Source: Oxalobacteraceae bacterium AB_14
GTDB lineage: Bacteria; Pseudomonadota; Gammaproteobacteria; Burkholderiales; Burkholderiaceae_D
NCBI GenBank assembly: GCA_000381565.1
Contig: KB906725.1
Location: forward strand, 3,048,377 to 3,112,376
Direction of reading: 5' to 3'
DNA: 64,000 nucleotides
The number at the start of each line of letters is the position of its first letter. Positions within the stretch are counted from its first letter, which is position 1. Below are positions 8,587 to 16,810 of this stretch, piece by piece. Under the pieces are notes generated by a model. It was not told where the DNA came from and ran no database searches. It was given only the letters and a program-made list of their open reading frames with translations. The translations under genes were made by a program, and so were the position numbers.

Positions 8587-11028
8587 TCATTCTCCTTCTA
8601 AAGATTGCGCGCTGATGGCACTAAACGCTAGCAGGGGGCAAAGGAAAAACAGCAGGTGGCTGCCGCCGGCCGAGAGAAAGCTCATGGGCTGGCCCATGAT
8701 GGGGAAGATCGCCAGGTTGGTGCCCCAGGACAGCAGGAAGTGGCCCAGCACGAAGGCGCCGCCGCCGCACAGCGCGAAGTAGCGGAAGCGGCCGGACCAG
8801 GCGTGGCGGAAGTCGCGCGCCGCGGCGCCGGCCTGGTAGGCGCGGGCGGCGGTGAGGGCGATGCCGGCCAGGAAGGCGGCTTGCGCCACCCACAGCAGCA
8901 GGCCGCCGGCCAGGCCGTGGCGGTTGAGGAAGAAGGAAGCGGCGAAATCGTCCTGCACGGCGGGGATCAGCACCGCGCCGCCGGCCGCCATGCCGAGCGA
9001 GCGCAGGCCGAGCCAGTGGTCGGCGCCTAGCCAGCCGCCGTCGCTGATGGCGCGGGCGCCCAGCAACAGCTGTTGGCCGGTATGCGGATGTTCGGCGGGA
9101 TTGAGCCAGACCAGGAAGCGGTCGGCGTAGAAGCCCCAGCGTATCAGGTCGTCCGTGCCGGCGCAGCGCAGGTAGACGATGGCGGCGGCGGCCGTCAGCG
9201 TCAGCGCGACCAGCGCGCCGGCCAGCTTGTGGTTGCGCGCGGCCAGGGCGTAGGCGAAGGCCATGATGGTGCTCCAGATGATCAGCAGGATCAGCGGAGA
9301 GAAGTCGTCGACCTGCACCAGCGAGAGACCCAGCAGCGCCAGGAACAGCAGCGCGGGCGCGATCAGTTGCAGCCAGCGGGCGCCGTGCTCGGACAGCCCT
9401 TGCGGGCCGGCGTGCCAGTTGAAGCGCAGCGCCAGGCAATGGGCGGTGAGGGCGGTGAGCGCGAGCTTGGCCAGCTCCACCGGTTGCAAATCGAAGACGC
9501 CTTGCTCGTCGCCCCACAGCACCTGCGCTGCCAGCGCAGCCAGCGCCACGGCGGCGAACAGCGCGAGCAGCCATTCGATGCTGCGCTGTTGGAGATGCGC
9601 GCCGCGCGTGCCCTGGCGCCGTGCCCACAGGCGCAGCAGGCCGCCAAGGCCGGCGCCGATCGCCAGCATGGCGGCGCTCTTCTGGTAGTAGCGCAGCCAG
9701 GACGATTCGGGTGCGCCCAGGCCCAGCTCCAGCTGCGACAGCAGGCCGGCGGCCAACAGCACCACCCCCGCGGCGGTCAGCAGCGTGAGGCGGCCGGGCA
9801 GGGCGAGCCACAGCAGCAGCGCGCAGGCGGCCAACAGCATCGAACCGGCGGCGCTTGGCGCAAAGCCCGCGCGCTGGGCGACCAATGCGATGACGCCGCA
9901 GATCATCACAGCGCTTGCGGACAGCAGCATGGCTGCCAGTCTCGCACCGTGGGCGCGGCCAGGCCGGCGCGCCGGCAGCGCGAGGCTGGCAGCCATGCAA
10001 GCCAGGCAGGCTGCCAGTCCGGCCCAGATGGCCTTGGACGGGCCGCCGTCCCACAGCGCTCGCCGCTGCCATTGCCAGGTGACGTGTTCCGGCAGTTTCA
10101 GGTCCGGCGCGTTGAACAGGCTGACGTGGCGGCTCGGGTGCAGGGTGAGCTGGCCGCCGTCGGCGTTCAGCTGGAAGCGCGTATGGCCGACCACTATCGC
10201 CTTCACGCCGTCCAGCGAGGCTTCCTGCTTGCGCAGGTCGGTCTGCAAGCCGGCGCTGTGGATCAGCACCGCCGCGCGGTCGCCATCAGGATTGCCGGCC
10301 GAGAGCTGGAGCCCGCCGTTGCCGCGCGCGATTTGCGCCGCGCCGGGAGTCACTTGAGCCAGGCCCAGACGATTGTCGCAATACAGATTGCCGCCGAAGG
10401 TCAGCGGACGCGAAATTGTCAGCAGGCCGGGCATGGCGCGATTCCACAGCGAGAGCAGGCTGGAGGCCAGGTGCGACTCTGGGCAATTGGCCTGTTGATG
10501 GCCGTCGCGATACAACACCGCGCCGTCGTAGCGCCATTCGTGGCCGTCGCGGGCGAAGGTGATGCTGCCGGAATCTGCGCCGCGCACGTCGAACAGTGCG
10601 CCGTCGATCTGGAAGCGCTGGCCGGCCAGCAGCGTGGTGCTGCCCATGCGCTGTTCGCCGCCGTCGCGCAGCAGTATCACTTGACGCGTTGCGCTCAGAT
10701 TGCGCAGCGTCCAGCCGTCCTGCGCATCGCGGCGCAGGGACAGGTGGTTGCGGTCAGACTGCGGCGCCGCCAGTTCATGCCGGCCCAGCGTGATTGTTTC
10801 GCCCGGCGCCGGTTCGACCGTGATGGCGCTTGGCAGCCATGCGGCGGGTGCGCGCAACAAGGCCAGCGCCTGCAAGCCGCACAAGATGGCCAACATCGCC
10901 AGCGTGAGGGCCAGGCCGGCATTCCTGGCGGCTGCCCGCGCGATTGCGGAGCACAGGCCGCCGAAGCGTGGCCTTGCGAACGAGGCGCGGGGCGCGGTGA
11001 AGGACCGGCGCAGCGAGATAGCCATCAT
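8587..11028 (-). CDS. FtsW/RodA/SpoVE-family membrane protein with N-terminal FHA-like domain
   Basis: This is an 813-aa protein, about twice the length of RodA. A first membrane helix (about 38-58) is followed by an extracytoplasmic-type region with an FHA-like stretch at 75-150 (TITLGRHELAAPQSDRNHLSLRR). A SEDS-type polytopic core follows from about residue 335. The SEDS signature IMGQPMSFLSAGGSHLL near the end equals the PVTGxPLPFxSxGGSS motif. The usual LDPxxDP loop reads LNPAEHP (N643, H647), so both acidic residues are absent. The start ATG overlaps the kinase stop (ATGA), showing tight coupling. SEDS proteins polymerise peptidoglycan glycan strands; with these substitutions a regulatory or altered function is possible. 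Confidence 0.82.
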   Translation of the reverse strand: MMAISLRRSFTAPRASFARPRFGGLCSAIARAAARNAGLALTLAMLAILCGLQALALLRAPAAWLPSAITVEPAPGETITLGRHELAAPQSDRNHLSLRRDAQDGWTLRNLSATRQVILLRDGGEQRMGSTTLLAGQRFQIDGALFDVRGADSGSITFARDGHEWRYDGAVLYRDGHQQANCPESHLASSLLSLWNRAMPGLLTISRPLTFGGNLYCDNRLGLAQVTPGAAQIARGNGGLQLSAGNPDGDRAAVLIHSAGLQTDLRKQEASLDGVKAIVVGHTRFQLNADGGQLTLHPSRHVSLFNAPDLKLPEHVTWQWQRRALWDGGPSKAIWAGLAACLACMAASLALPARRPGRAHGARLAAMLLSASAVMICGVIALVAQRAGFAPSAAGSMLLAACALLLWLALPGRLTLLTAAGVVLLAAGLLSQLELGLGAPESSWLRYYQKSAAMLAIGAGLGGLLRLWARRQGTRGAHLQQRSIEWLLALFAAVALAALAAQVLWGDEQGVFDLQPVELAKLALTALTAHCLALRFNWHAGPQGLSEHGARWLQLIAPALLFLALLGLSLVQVDDFSPLILLIIWSTIMAFAYALAARNHKLAGALVALTLTAAAAIVYLRCAGTDDLIRWGFYADRFLVWLNPAEHPHTGQQLLLGARAISDGGWLGADHWLGLRSLGMAAGGAVLIPAVQDDFAASFFLNRHGLAGGLLLWVAQAAFLAGIALTAARAYQAGAAARDFRHAWSGRFRYFALCGGGAFVLGHFLLSWGTNLAIFPIMGQPMSFLSAGGSHLLFFLCPLLAFSAISAQSLEGE

Positions 11029-12062
11029 GCCCCCTGAATGTGGTGCCAGTGGTTGCCGGCGGTTGGACGATTCATGCCGTGGACGGGATCTGCGGGATCG
11101 AATACGCCGCGCTGTGGCTTGACACCCTGGATCGCGTGCAGCATGCGGCTGATCTGGATCGCATGGCGCGGACGTTGCGCAGGATCGAGATGAAGCAGCG
11201 CCCGCAGCAGCTCGAGCGCAGCATCGCGCGCCGGCGCGGGAATCGCGGCGGCGAAGCGCGCCTCTTCCTCGCCGTGCAGCGCGGCCGGAATCGCGCCGCC
11301 GTTCAAGCTGCGCAGCAAGTCGGCGCCTGCGGTGTGGTGCTCGCGGTAGGCTTGTCCGCAATCGCTGCAAAAGCGCAGCGGCAGGCCGCCGGCGGCCAGG
11401 AAGTAGAACAAGGCACCCAGCGAGAAGTAGTCGCTGCGCGGGCCGGTGGCGTAGCCGCCGCCGTCGGCCGGGAAGAACTGTTCCGGCGCTTGCCAATTGG
11501 CGGTGCCGGCATACGAGTGAGCTTGCAGGCTGCCCAACTGGCGGTTGGTGCCGAAATCGGCCAGCTTGACGGTGCCCAGGTCCCGGTCCAGCAGCACGTT
11601 GGCCGGTTTCAGGTCCAGGTAACGCCAACCGTATTGGTGCACCTTGGCCAGCGCCTGATTGATCTGGGCCATCCAGTTGAGTATCCGGGGCAGCGGGAGC
11701 GCCTCGCCACGGCCCTTCAGCGCGGTCATGTGCTTGCCCAGGTCCGTCGCCATCAGTTCCAGCGCCAGCACCGGCAGGCCTTCGTGCCAGCCGCTGTCGA
11801 GCAGGCGCACGATGTGGCGCTCGTCCCAAGGCTCCAGCGATTGCAGAAAGCCGATCTCGTTGTTTGCGCTGGCGATCCAGCGGTCGCGCTGGGCGGGCAG
11901 GGCGCGCGCCATCTGCTCGCGGTTGATCAACTTGATGGCGACATCGCGCGTGGCCGGCGGCCCGCTGGCGCGCCAGATGATGCCGTAGGCCGATCCGCCG
12001 ATCTGCGCGCGCAGCCGGTAGTGGCCCAGTTCCAAAGCGATGATTGCATCTGTGCTCGTCAT
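11025..12062 (-). CDS. Ser/Thr protein kinase (Hanks type), soluble
   Basis: A 345-aa kinase and the first gene of the operon. It has a Gly-rich loop (IGGSAYGIIW, 21-30), VAIK with K44, the alpha-C Glu near 69, the catalytic loop YLDLKPANVLL with D150 (the HRD motif reads RYLD), DFG (169-171) and APE (192-194). All catalytic residues are therefore kept although HRD is divergent. No transmembrane helix or extracellular sensor is present, unlike PknB. The last 40 residues are Pro/His-rich. Likely substrates are the FHA-binding partners and SEDS-like protein encoded downstream. Confidence 0.92.
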   Translation of the reverse strand: MTSTDAIIALELGHYRLRAQIGGSAYGIIWRASGPPATRDVAIKLINREQMARALPAQRDRWIASANNEIGFLQSLEPWDERHIVRLLDSGWHEGLPVLALELMATDLGKHMTALKGRGEALPLPRILNWMAQINQALAKVHQYGWRYLDLKPANVLLDRDLGTVKLADFGTNRQLGSLQAHSYAGTANWQAPEQFFPADGGGYATGPRSDYFSLGALFYFLAAGGLPLRFCSDCGQAYREHHTAGADLLRSLNGGAIPAALHGEEEARFAAAIPAPARDAALELLRALLHLDPAQRPRHAIQISRMLHAIQGVKPQRGVFDPADPVHGMNRPTAGNHWHHIQGA

Positions 12063-12110
12063 GATTCCCCCTCGGCCCGCGCCGTTACGCTGGGCTAGCG
12101 GGGGGAGACG

Positions 12111-12132
12111 AAAAAAGGCCCCGAAGGGCCTC
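12111..12132 (-). terminator. Rho-independent terminator of the glycine-zipper gene
   Basis: Read on the minus strand, GAGGCCC-TTCG-GGGCCT is followed by a run of six T residues, the classic stem, UUCG-type loop and U-tract. It lies 17 bp downstream of the stop codon at 12149 and 48 bp upstream of the kinase start, so it separates the two transcription units. Confidence 0.85.
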
Positions 12133-12148
12133 GATGATGCTTGGGAGC

Positions 12149-12580
12149 TTAACGGTCCCAGCGATCGCGATGATGGCGGTGGTGTTCCCAGCGCTCTTCG
12201 CGATACTCGCGGTAGTAAGGGCGGGCCGGTTCAACGTACACCACGCGCGGAGGCGGGGCGTAGTAGCGTGGCGGCGGAGCGTAGTAGACCGGAGCCGGCT
12301 CGTAGTAGACCGGGGCTGGCTGTGCGTACACACGGGTCTCCACGTAGCGGCCACCGCGGCCGCGATCATAGTAGCGGTCATTGGAGTTGATGCTGTTGCC
12401 CACCGCCGCGCCAACCAGGCCGCCGACGATGGCGCCATCGCGGCCACCAGCGTTGTGGCCGATGGCGGCGCCCACCACAGCGCCGGCCACCGTGTTGAAA
12501 TCACGGTCGCCTGCGTAGGCCGACGACGATACTGCTGCTGCGGCCAGTAACGCTACACCCATAAATTTTTTGCTCAACAT
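12149..12580 (-). CDS. Glycine-zipper 2TM-domain protein, exported
   Basis: A 143-aa protein with a signal peptide (MLSKKFMGVALLAAAAVSSSAYAG, cleavage after AYA). A glycine-zipper segment at about 30-62 (VAGAVVGAAIGHNAGG, GAIVGGLVGAAVGNSINS) and a Tyr/Pro/Arg-rich low-complexity tail ending in a His/Arg cluster follow. Glycine-zipper proteins of this type (SlyB/RcnB-like surroundings) sit in the periplasm or outer membrane. The ATG at 12580 was chosen for the signal peptide and the AGGGG sequence before it. It is monocistronic, with its own terminator at 12111-12132. Confidence 0.85.
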   Translation of the reverse strand: MLSKKFMGVALLAAAAVSSSAYAGDRDFNTVAGAVVGAAIGHNAGGRDGAIVGGLVGAAVGNSINSNDRYYDRGRGGRYVETRVYAQPAPVYYEPAPVYYAPPPRYYAPPPRVVYVEPARPYYREYREERWEHHRHHRDRWDR

Positions 12581-12714
12581 GGTATTTCCCCTTGCCGTGG
12601 CCCGGATCGGAATGATACGTCGGCCAGTGACTCCACTATAAAGCCTGAGAGTGAATACACCACGTCTTATACACATGCTTACAAACCGGCCACTCCGGTA
12701 ATGGCTTGTTACAT

Positions 12715-13245
12715 TTAGCCCCGGAGCGCCTCCCACTCGGGGCGCAGCAGGCTGAAAACCTGTACATCGTGGTAGCGGCCATTGATGAAAAAGCTCTGGC
12801 GCAACGTGCCTTCGGCGCTGAAGCCGCATTTTTGCGCGACGCGGATCGAGGCCACGTTCTCCGGTGCCGTCAGCAGCTCGAGCCGGTGGAACTGGTGGAC
12901 CTTGAACAGGTAGTCGACCAGCATGCGGCATGCTTCGGTCACGTAACCACGTCCGGCCAGCTTGGGGTCGAACAGGCGGTAGCCGATTTCGCGCGTGACC
13001 GGCGTGCGGCTTTTGAAGTGCGTGATGACGCCGACGATGTGGTGCAGGCTGTCCTCGATGACAAACAGCTCGCTGTCGTCGCTGACGAAACCGTTCTGCA
13101 TGAACTCCTTGCGCATCGTCTCCGGCGACTTGAAGTGGGCGGAGAAGTGGTCGCCGCGCGACGGCAAATCGTTGACCAGCGCGATGAAGGTGTTCAGGTC
13201 GGCGCTCAGCAGGTGGCGCACGGTGCAGAGTGAACCCTTGAGCAT
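12715..13245 (-). CDS. GNAT-family N-acetyltransferase (RimJ/RimL type)
   Basis: This 176-aa protein has the RimJ/RimL-like GNAT layout: VRHLLSADLNTFIALVND at the N-terminus, IGYRLFDPKLAGRGYVTEACRML (the acetyl-CoA-binding GRGY loop) and ENVASIRVAQKCGFSAEGTLR with the family FxxEG signature. It would transfer acetyl from acetyl-CoA to an amino group of a protein N-terminus or small molecule; the substrate is unknown. It stands alone between unrelated genes. Confidence 0.85.
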   Translation of the reverse strand: MLKGSLCTVRHLLSADLNTFIALVNDLPSRGDHFSAHFKSPETMRKEFMQNGFVSDDSELFVIEDSLHHIVGVITHFKSRTPVTREIGYRLFDPKLAGRGYVTEACRMLVDYLFKVHQFHRLELLTAPENVASIRVAQKCGFSAEGTLRQSFFINGRYHDVQVFSLLRPEWEALRG

Positions 13246-13382
13246 AGAGGCTTTCTTCGCATGGTTGAAGGTTCATGGTAGTGCAACGGTCATAACAAAT
13301 CAACATTGATGACAAGATCTCCACGATAGGTTATCGTTTAGATCGTTCTTGCAACTCACCATCCAACATCCATAGGAAAAGC

Positions 13383-14840
13383 ATGAGATCCGTCTTCAAG
13401 TCCCCGTTGTCCCTGACCGTCCTTGCCGTGCTGTCCGTGTCGGCCAGCACCTTGTTGAGCGCTGGCGCCATTGCCGCCCCAGCCAACGATCCGGCCACCC
13501 TGGCCCAGATCCGCGACAGCGCGATGAAGAGCGACTGGGCCTACGAGCGCCTGGCCGACCTGACCGATCTGGTCGGGCCGCGCCTGTCCGGTTCCGCCGG
13601 CGCCGCGGCGGCGGTGGAGCAGGTGGCGGCCGCCATGCGCAAGCTGGGCGCCAAGGTCACGCTGCAACCGGTCAAGGTGCCGCACTGGGTGCGCGGCGTG
13701 GAGACGGCGGAACTGGTCGATTACAACGGCCGTCCGGCCGGCATCACGCAGAAGATCGTGCTGACGGCGCTGGGCGGCTCGGGCGCCACGCCCGCCGCCG
13801 GCCTGACCGCGCCGGTGCTGGTGGTGCGCAGCCTGGAGGAATTGAAAGCCAAGGCGGCCCAGGTGAAGGGCAGCATCGTGCTGATGGACGTGCCGTTCGA
13901 CCAGGAGCTGGCCGATCGCGGCCACGCCGGCGCCGCCTACGGTCCCGGCGCGGGCTTCCGCTATAACGGTCCCAAGATGGCGGCGGAGCTGGGCGCGGCT
14001 GCGGCGCTGGTGCGCTCGGTCGGCGGCGCCAACTTCCGCATTCCGCACACCGGCGTGACCGGCCTGGTGGACGGCGCGCGCATTCCCGCCGCCGCCATCA
14101 CCACCGAGGACGTGCTGCTGCTGGATCGCCTGCTGGCGCGCGGCCCGGTCAAGATGCACCTGACGCTGACCCCGCAAAACCTGCCGGACGCCGATAGCTT
14201 CAACGTCATCGCCGACTGGCCGGGCAGCGACAAGGCCGATGAAGTGGTGATCGTCTCCGGCCACCTCGATTCGTGGGACCTGGCCACCGGCGCCAACGAC
14301 GACGGCACCGGCGTGGCCGGCGCCATGGGCGTGATCGAGACGCTGAAGAAGCTGGACCTGCATCCGCGCCGCACCATCCGCGTGATCGCGTGGATGAACG
14401 AGGAAAACGGCACCCGTGGCGGCAAGGCCTACTTTGAAGCGAACAAGGGCAAGCTGGACAAACACTTCGCCGCCATCGAGTCGGACAGCGGCGGTGGCCG
14501 TCCGTTCGGCTTTATCGGCAGCGTAACGCCGCCGATGGTGAAGTACTTCGCGCCGCTGAAGGATGCGCTGGCGCCGATCGGCGCCGGCCAGTTCGAGCGC
14601 CGCGATATCACCGGTCCGACCGATACCGGTGCGCTGGAGCGCGCCGGCGTGCCGGTGTTCGAGCCGATGGTCGATTCGTCGGCCTACTTCAACTACCACC
14701 ACACGCCGGCCGACACGCTGGACAAGGTCAGCCCGCTGGAATTGAAGCGCCATGTGGCGGTGATGACCTCGCTGAGCTGGTTCCTGGCGAATATGGAGCA
14801 GCCGATCGGCCGCACCGCGCACCAGGACAGCGAGGACTGA
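13383..14840 (+). CDS. Secreted M28-family zinc aminopeptidase
   Basis: A 485-aa protein with a signal peptide of about 30 residues ending AIAAPA. A PA-like insert domain (about 115-255) interrupts the N-terminal part, and the M28 metal site follows: SGHLDSWDLATGANDDGTG (His and Asp), NEENGTRGG (catalytic Glu and ligand Glu), ESDSGG (Asp) and FNYHHTPADT (His). It should hydrolyse peptides from the N-terminus using two zinc ions in the periplasm or outside the cell. The start follows an AGGAAAAGC sequence. No operon partner is evident. Confidence 0.92.
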   Translation: MRSVFKSPLSLTVLAVLSVSASTLLSAGAIAAPANDPATLAQIRDSAMKSDWAYERLADLTDLVGPRLSGSAGAAAAVEQVAAAMRKLGAKVTLQPVKVPHWVRGVETAELVDYNGRPAGITQKIVLTALGGSGATPAAGLTAPVLVVRSLEELKAKAAQVKGSIVLMDVPFDQELADRGHAGAAYGPGAGFRYNGPKMAAELGAAAALVRSVGGANFRIPHTGVTGLVDGARIPAAAITTEDVLLLDRLLARGPVKMHLTLTPQNLPDADSFNVIADWPGSDKADEVVIVSGHLDSWDLATGANDDGTGVAGAMGVIETLKKLDLHPRRTIRVIAWMNEENGTRGGKAYFEANKGKLDKHFAAIESDSGGGRPFGFIGSVTPPMVKYFAPLKDALAPIGAGQFERRDITGPTDTGALERAGVPVFEPMVDSSAYFNYHHTPADTLDKVSPLELKRHVAVMTSLSWFLANMEQPIGRTAHQDSED

Positions 14841-14919
14841 TCGACCGGGCGCGCAACGCATCCGTGCGCGGCGCGCCTGGCGCTTCGTGATAGTCTGTTT
14901 GCTTATCGAGGAGAGCGTC

Positions 14920-15159
14920 ATGGACAAGATGCATTACAAGGGCTGGGAGATCGTACCGACCGCGTTGCCGACCACCGACCGCCGCTGGACCGCCAGCTGC
15001 GACATCGCACGCGCCGGCGCGGATGGGGTGGAGGTGTTCGAGGGCGCCACCATGCAGTTCATGCGCGACACCGAAGACGAAGCCATCGCCGCCGCCTGCG
15101 ACGAGGCGATCCGCCAGATCGACAATATCATCGCCAATCCGCTGGTCAGGCTGGCCTGA
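14920..15159 (+). CDS. Small conserved-type protein of unknown function (79 aa)
   Basis: I chose the ATG at 14920 over an earlier GTG at 14887 because GAGGAGAG lies directly upstream. The product starts MDKMHYKGWEIVPTALP and is a compact alpha/beta protein with acidic helices (DTEDEAIAAACDEAIRQIDN) and no signal peptide or Cys motif. It resembles small hypothetical proteins in which a beta hairpin is followed by one long helix. I assign no function. Confidence 0.7.
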   Translation: MDKMHYKGWEIVPTALPTTDRRWTASCDIARAGADGVEVFEGATMQFMRDTEDEAIAAACDEAIRQIDNIIANPLVRLA

Positions 15160-15167
15160 GGCGGCGT

Positions 15168-15457
15168 TCAGGACGGGTAAAAAATCTTTGCGGCCAGCCT
15201 CAGCAGGAATAGCACGACGGTGAACTGGGTGCCGATCAGCCAACGGGCCATGAAGCGGAATTCCGACCGCAGTTCTTTGGGGTTGCTTGCAAGTCCAGCT
15301 TGCCCAATAGAACGTCAGTCTCGACTTTTTGCCGGCGCAGCTCGGCCAATTGCGTGTCGACAAGCTTGAATCGATCGTTCATGTCAGTCCTCAGCGCAGC
15401 GACCGCCGCAACGGTGCTGTCGGATATGGCCTCAAGTTTTGCGATACGCTCGTCCAT
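15168..15457 (-). pseudogene. Frameshifted coiled-coil/single-TM protein
   Basis: From the ATG at 15457 the frame encodes a coiled coil (MDERIAKLEAISDSTVAAV, then RTDMNDRFKLVDTQLAELRRQ) and ends early at 15236 with a non-helical tail. A single-base shift near 15285 (a CCCC/AAA tract) would continue as NPKELRSEFRFMARWLIG, followed by a hydrophobic helix (QFTVVLFLLRLAAKIF) and a stop at 15168. The coiled coil plus C-terminal membrane anchor is a common small-protein design, so the intact gene probably had that form. A sequencing error would give the same picture. Confidence 0.6.
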
Positions 15458-15543
15458 AAATGTTAGACCTGTCGCGTTTGGATTTGGTTCACCGCGGGCG
15501 CCGGATTGCCGCCATCTGACGAATTTGCTAGTATGCAAGTCAG

Positions 15544-16803
15544 ATGAAATCACGCCGCTACCCAGAACAAATCGCCTTGCTGCCGTATATCGGCAAATGG
15601 ACCTTCATCGCGGGCCTGATCGCGCTGCTCAGCGGAACCGCATCGGCCTTCTTCCTGTTTGCGCTGGACCGCGCCACCGCCTGGCGCGAAGCGCACGCCT
15701 GGATCATCTGGCTGCTGCCGCTGGCCGGCTTCGCGGTCGGCTGGGTGTACCTCAAACTGGGCGCCAGCGTCGAGGCGGGCAACAACCTGCTGATCGACGA
15801 AATCCACGATCCCAAGAAAGTCGTCCCGCTGCGCATGGCGCCGCTGGTGTTGATCGGCACCGTGATCTCGCACTTGTTCGGCGCCTCGGTCGGCCGCGAA
15901 GGCACGGCCGTGCAGATGGGCGGCACGCTGGCCGACCAGCTCACCCACGTGTTCCGCCTGCGCCACGCCGAGCGGCGCATCCTGCTCATGGCCGGCATCA
16001 GCGCCGGTTTCGCATCCGTGTTCGGCACGCCGCTGGCCGGCGCCATCTTCGGCCTCGAAGTGCTGGCCATCGGCCGCCTGCGCTACGACGCCATCTTCCC
16101 CTGCATGGTGGCGGCCATCGTCGCCGACCAGGTGGGCATGGCCTGGGGCGTGCATCACACCCATTACGCGATGAGCGGCGTCGTGGCGATCGGCTTCTGG
16201 AGCGTGGCCGCCGTGCTGATGGCCGGCATCGCGTTCGGCCTGACCGGCATGTTGTTCGCCAAGTCCACGCACGCCGCGTCGACCTTCATGAAGCGCCATG
16301 TGGCGTATGCGCCGTTGCGCCCACTGATCGGCGGCGCGCTGGTGGCGCTGGCGGTGTGGATGGTCGGTACGCGTTACATCGGCCTTGGCATTCCGGTGAT
16401 CGTTGAAGCGTTCCAGCAGCCGCTGGCGCCCTGGGATTTCTTGGGCAAGTTCGCGTTCACCGTGGCCTCGCTGGGCAGCGGTTTCAAAGGCGGTGAAGTG
16501 ACGCCGCTGTTCTACATCGGCGCGACGCTGGGCAACACGCTGGCGCCGCTGCTGCATCTTCCATTCGCCATGCTGGCGGGGATAGGCTTCGTCGCGGTGT
16601 TCGCCGGCGCGGCCAACACGCCGTTGGCGTCGACCATCATGGCGATCGAATTATTCGGCCCGCAGATCGGGCCTTACGCGGCGCTGGCGTGCGTGGTGGC
16701 GTATCTGTTCTCCGGCCACACCGGCATCTACCGCGCGCAGAAGGTCGGCACTCTCAAGCACCGCTTGCCGCCGGTGGCGCGCGACCGCGAGCCGCCGGCC
16801 TAG
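15544..16803 (+). CDS. CLC-family anion channel/antiporter, fluoride-type candidate
   Basis: A 419-aa polytopic membrane protein. The selectivity regions are GNNLLIDEIHDP (about 80-91) in place of the usual GSGIP, and GASVGREGTAVQMGG with the gating Glu. The later loops GISAGFASVFGTPLAGAIFGLE and FKGGEVTPLFYIGATLGN are typical of CLC proteins. The GNNL..DEI form is, as I recall, found in the CLC-F branch that exports fluoride in exchange for protons. No fluoride riboswitch was seen upstream. It is convergent with the MscS gene, with 7 bp between stops. Confidence 0.85.
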   Translation: MKSRRYPEQIALLPYIGKWTFIAGLIALLSGTASAFFLFALDRATAWREAHAWIIWLLPLAGFAVGWVYLKLGASVEAGNNLLIDEIHDPKKVVPLRMAPLVLIGTVISHLFGASVGREGTAVQMGGTLADQLTHVFRLRHAERRILLMAGISAGFASVFGTPLAGAIFGLEVLAIGRLRYDAIFPCMVAAIVADQVGMAWGVHHTHYAMSGVVAIGFWSVAAVLMAGIAFGLTGMLFAKSTHAASTFMKRHVAYAPLRPLIGGALVALAVWMVGTRYIGLGIPVIVEAFQQPLAPWDFLGKFAFTVASLGSGFKGGEVTPLFYIGATLGNTLAPLLHLPFAMLAGIGFVAVFAGAANTPLASTIMAIELFGPQIGPYAALACVVAYLFSGHTGIYRAQKVGTLKHRLPPVARDREPPA

Positions 16804-16810
16804 ACACTGT

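Noticed and set aside
9073..11037. 654-codon open frame opposite the SEDS-like gene
   Set aside because: It has no family motifs and is the GC-rich antisense shadow of a well-supported membrane protein gene.
3727..12062. Type VI secretion signalling (PpkA/PppA/Fha)
   Set aside because: No Tss structural genes are near, and the SEDS-like protein does not belong to that system.
15458..15543. Fluoride riboswitch before the CLC gene
   Set aside because: I looked for the GGCGATGG and CTGATG core of the crcB motif and found neither.
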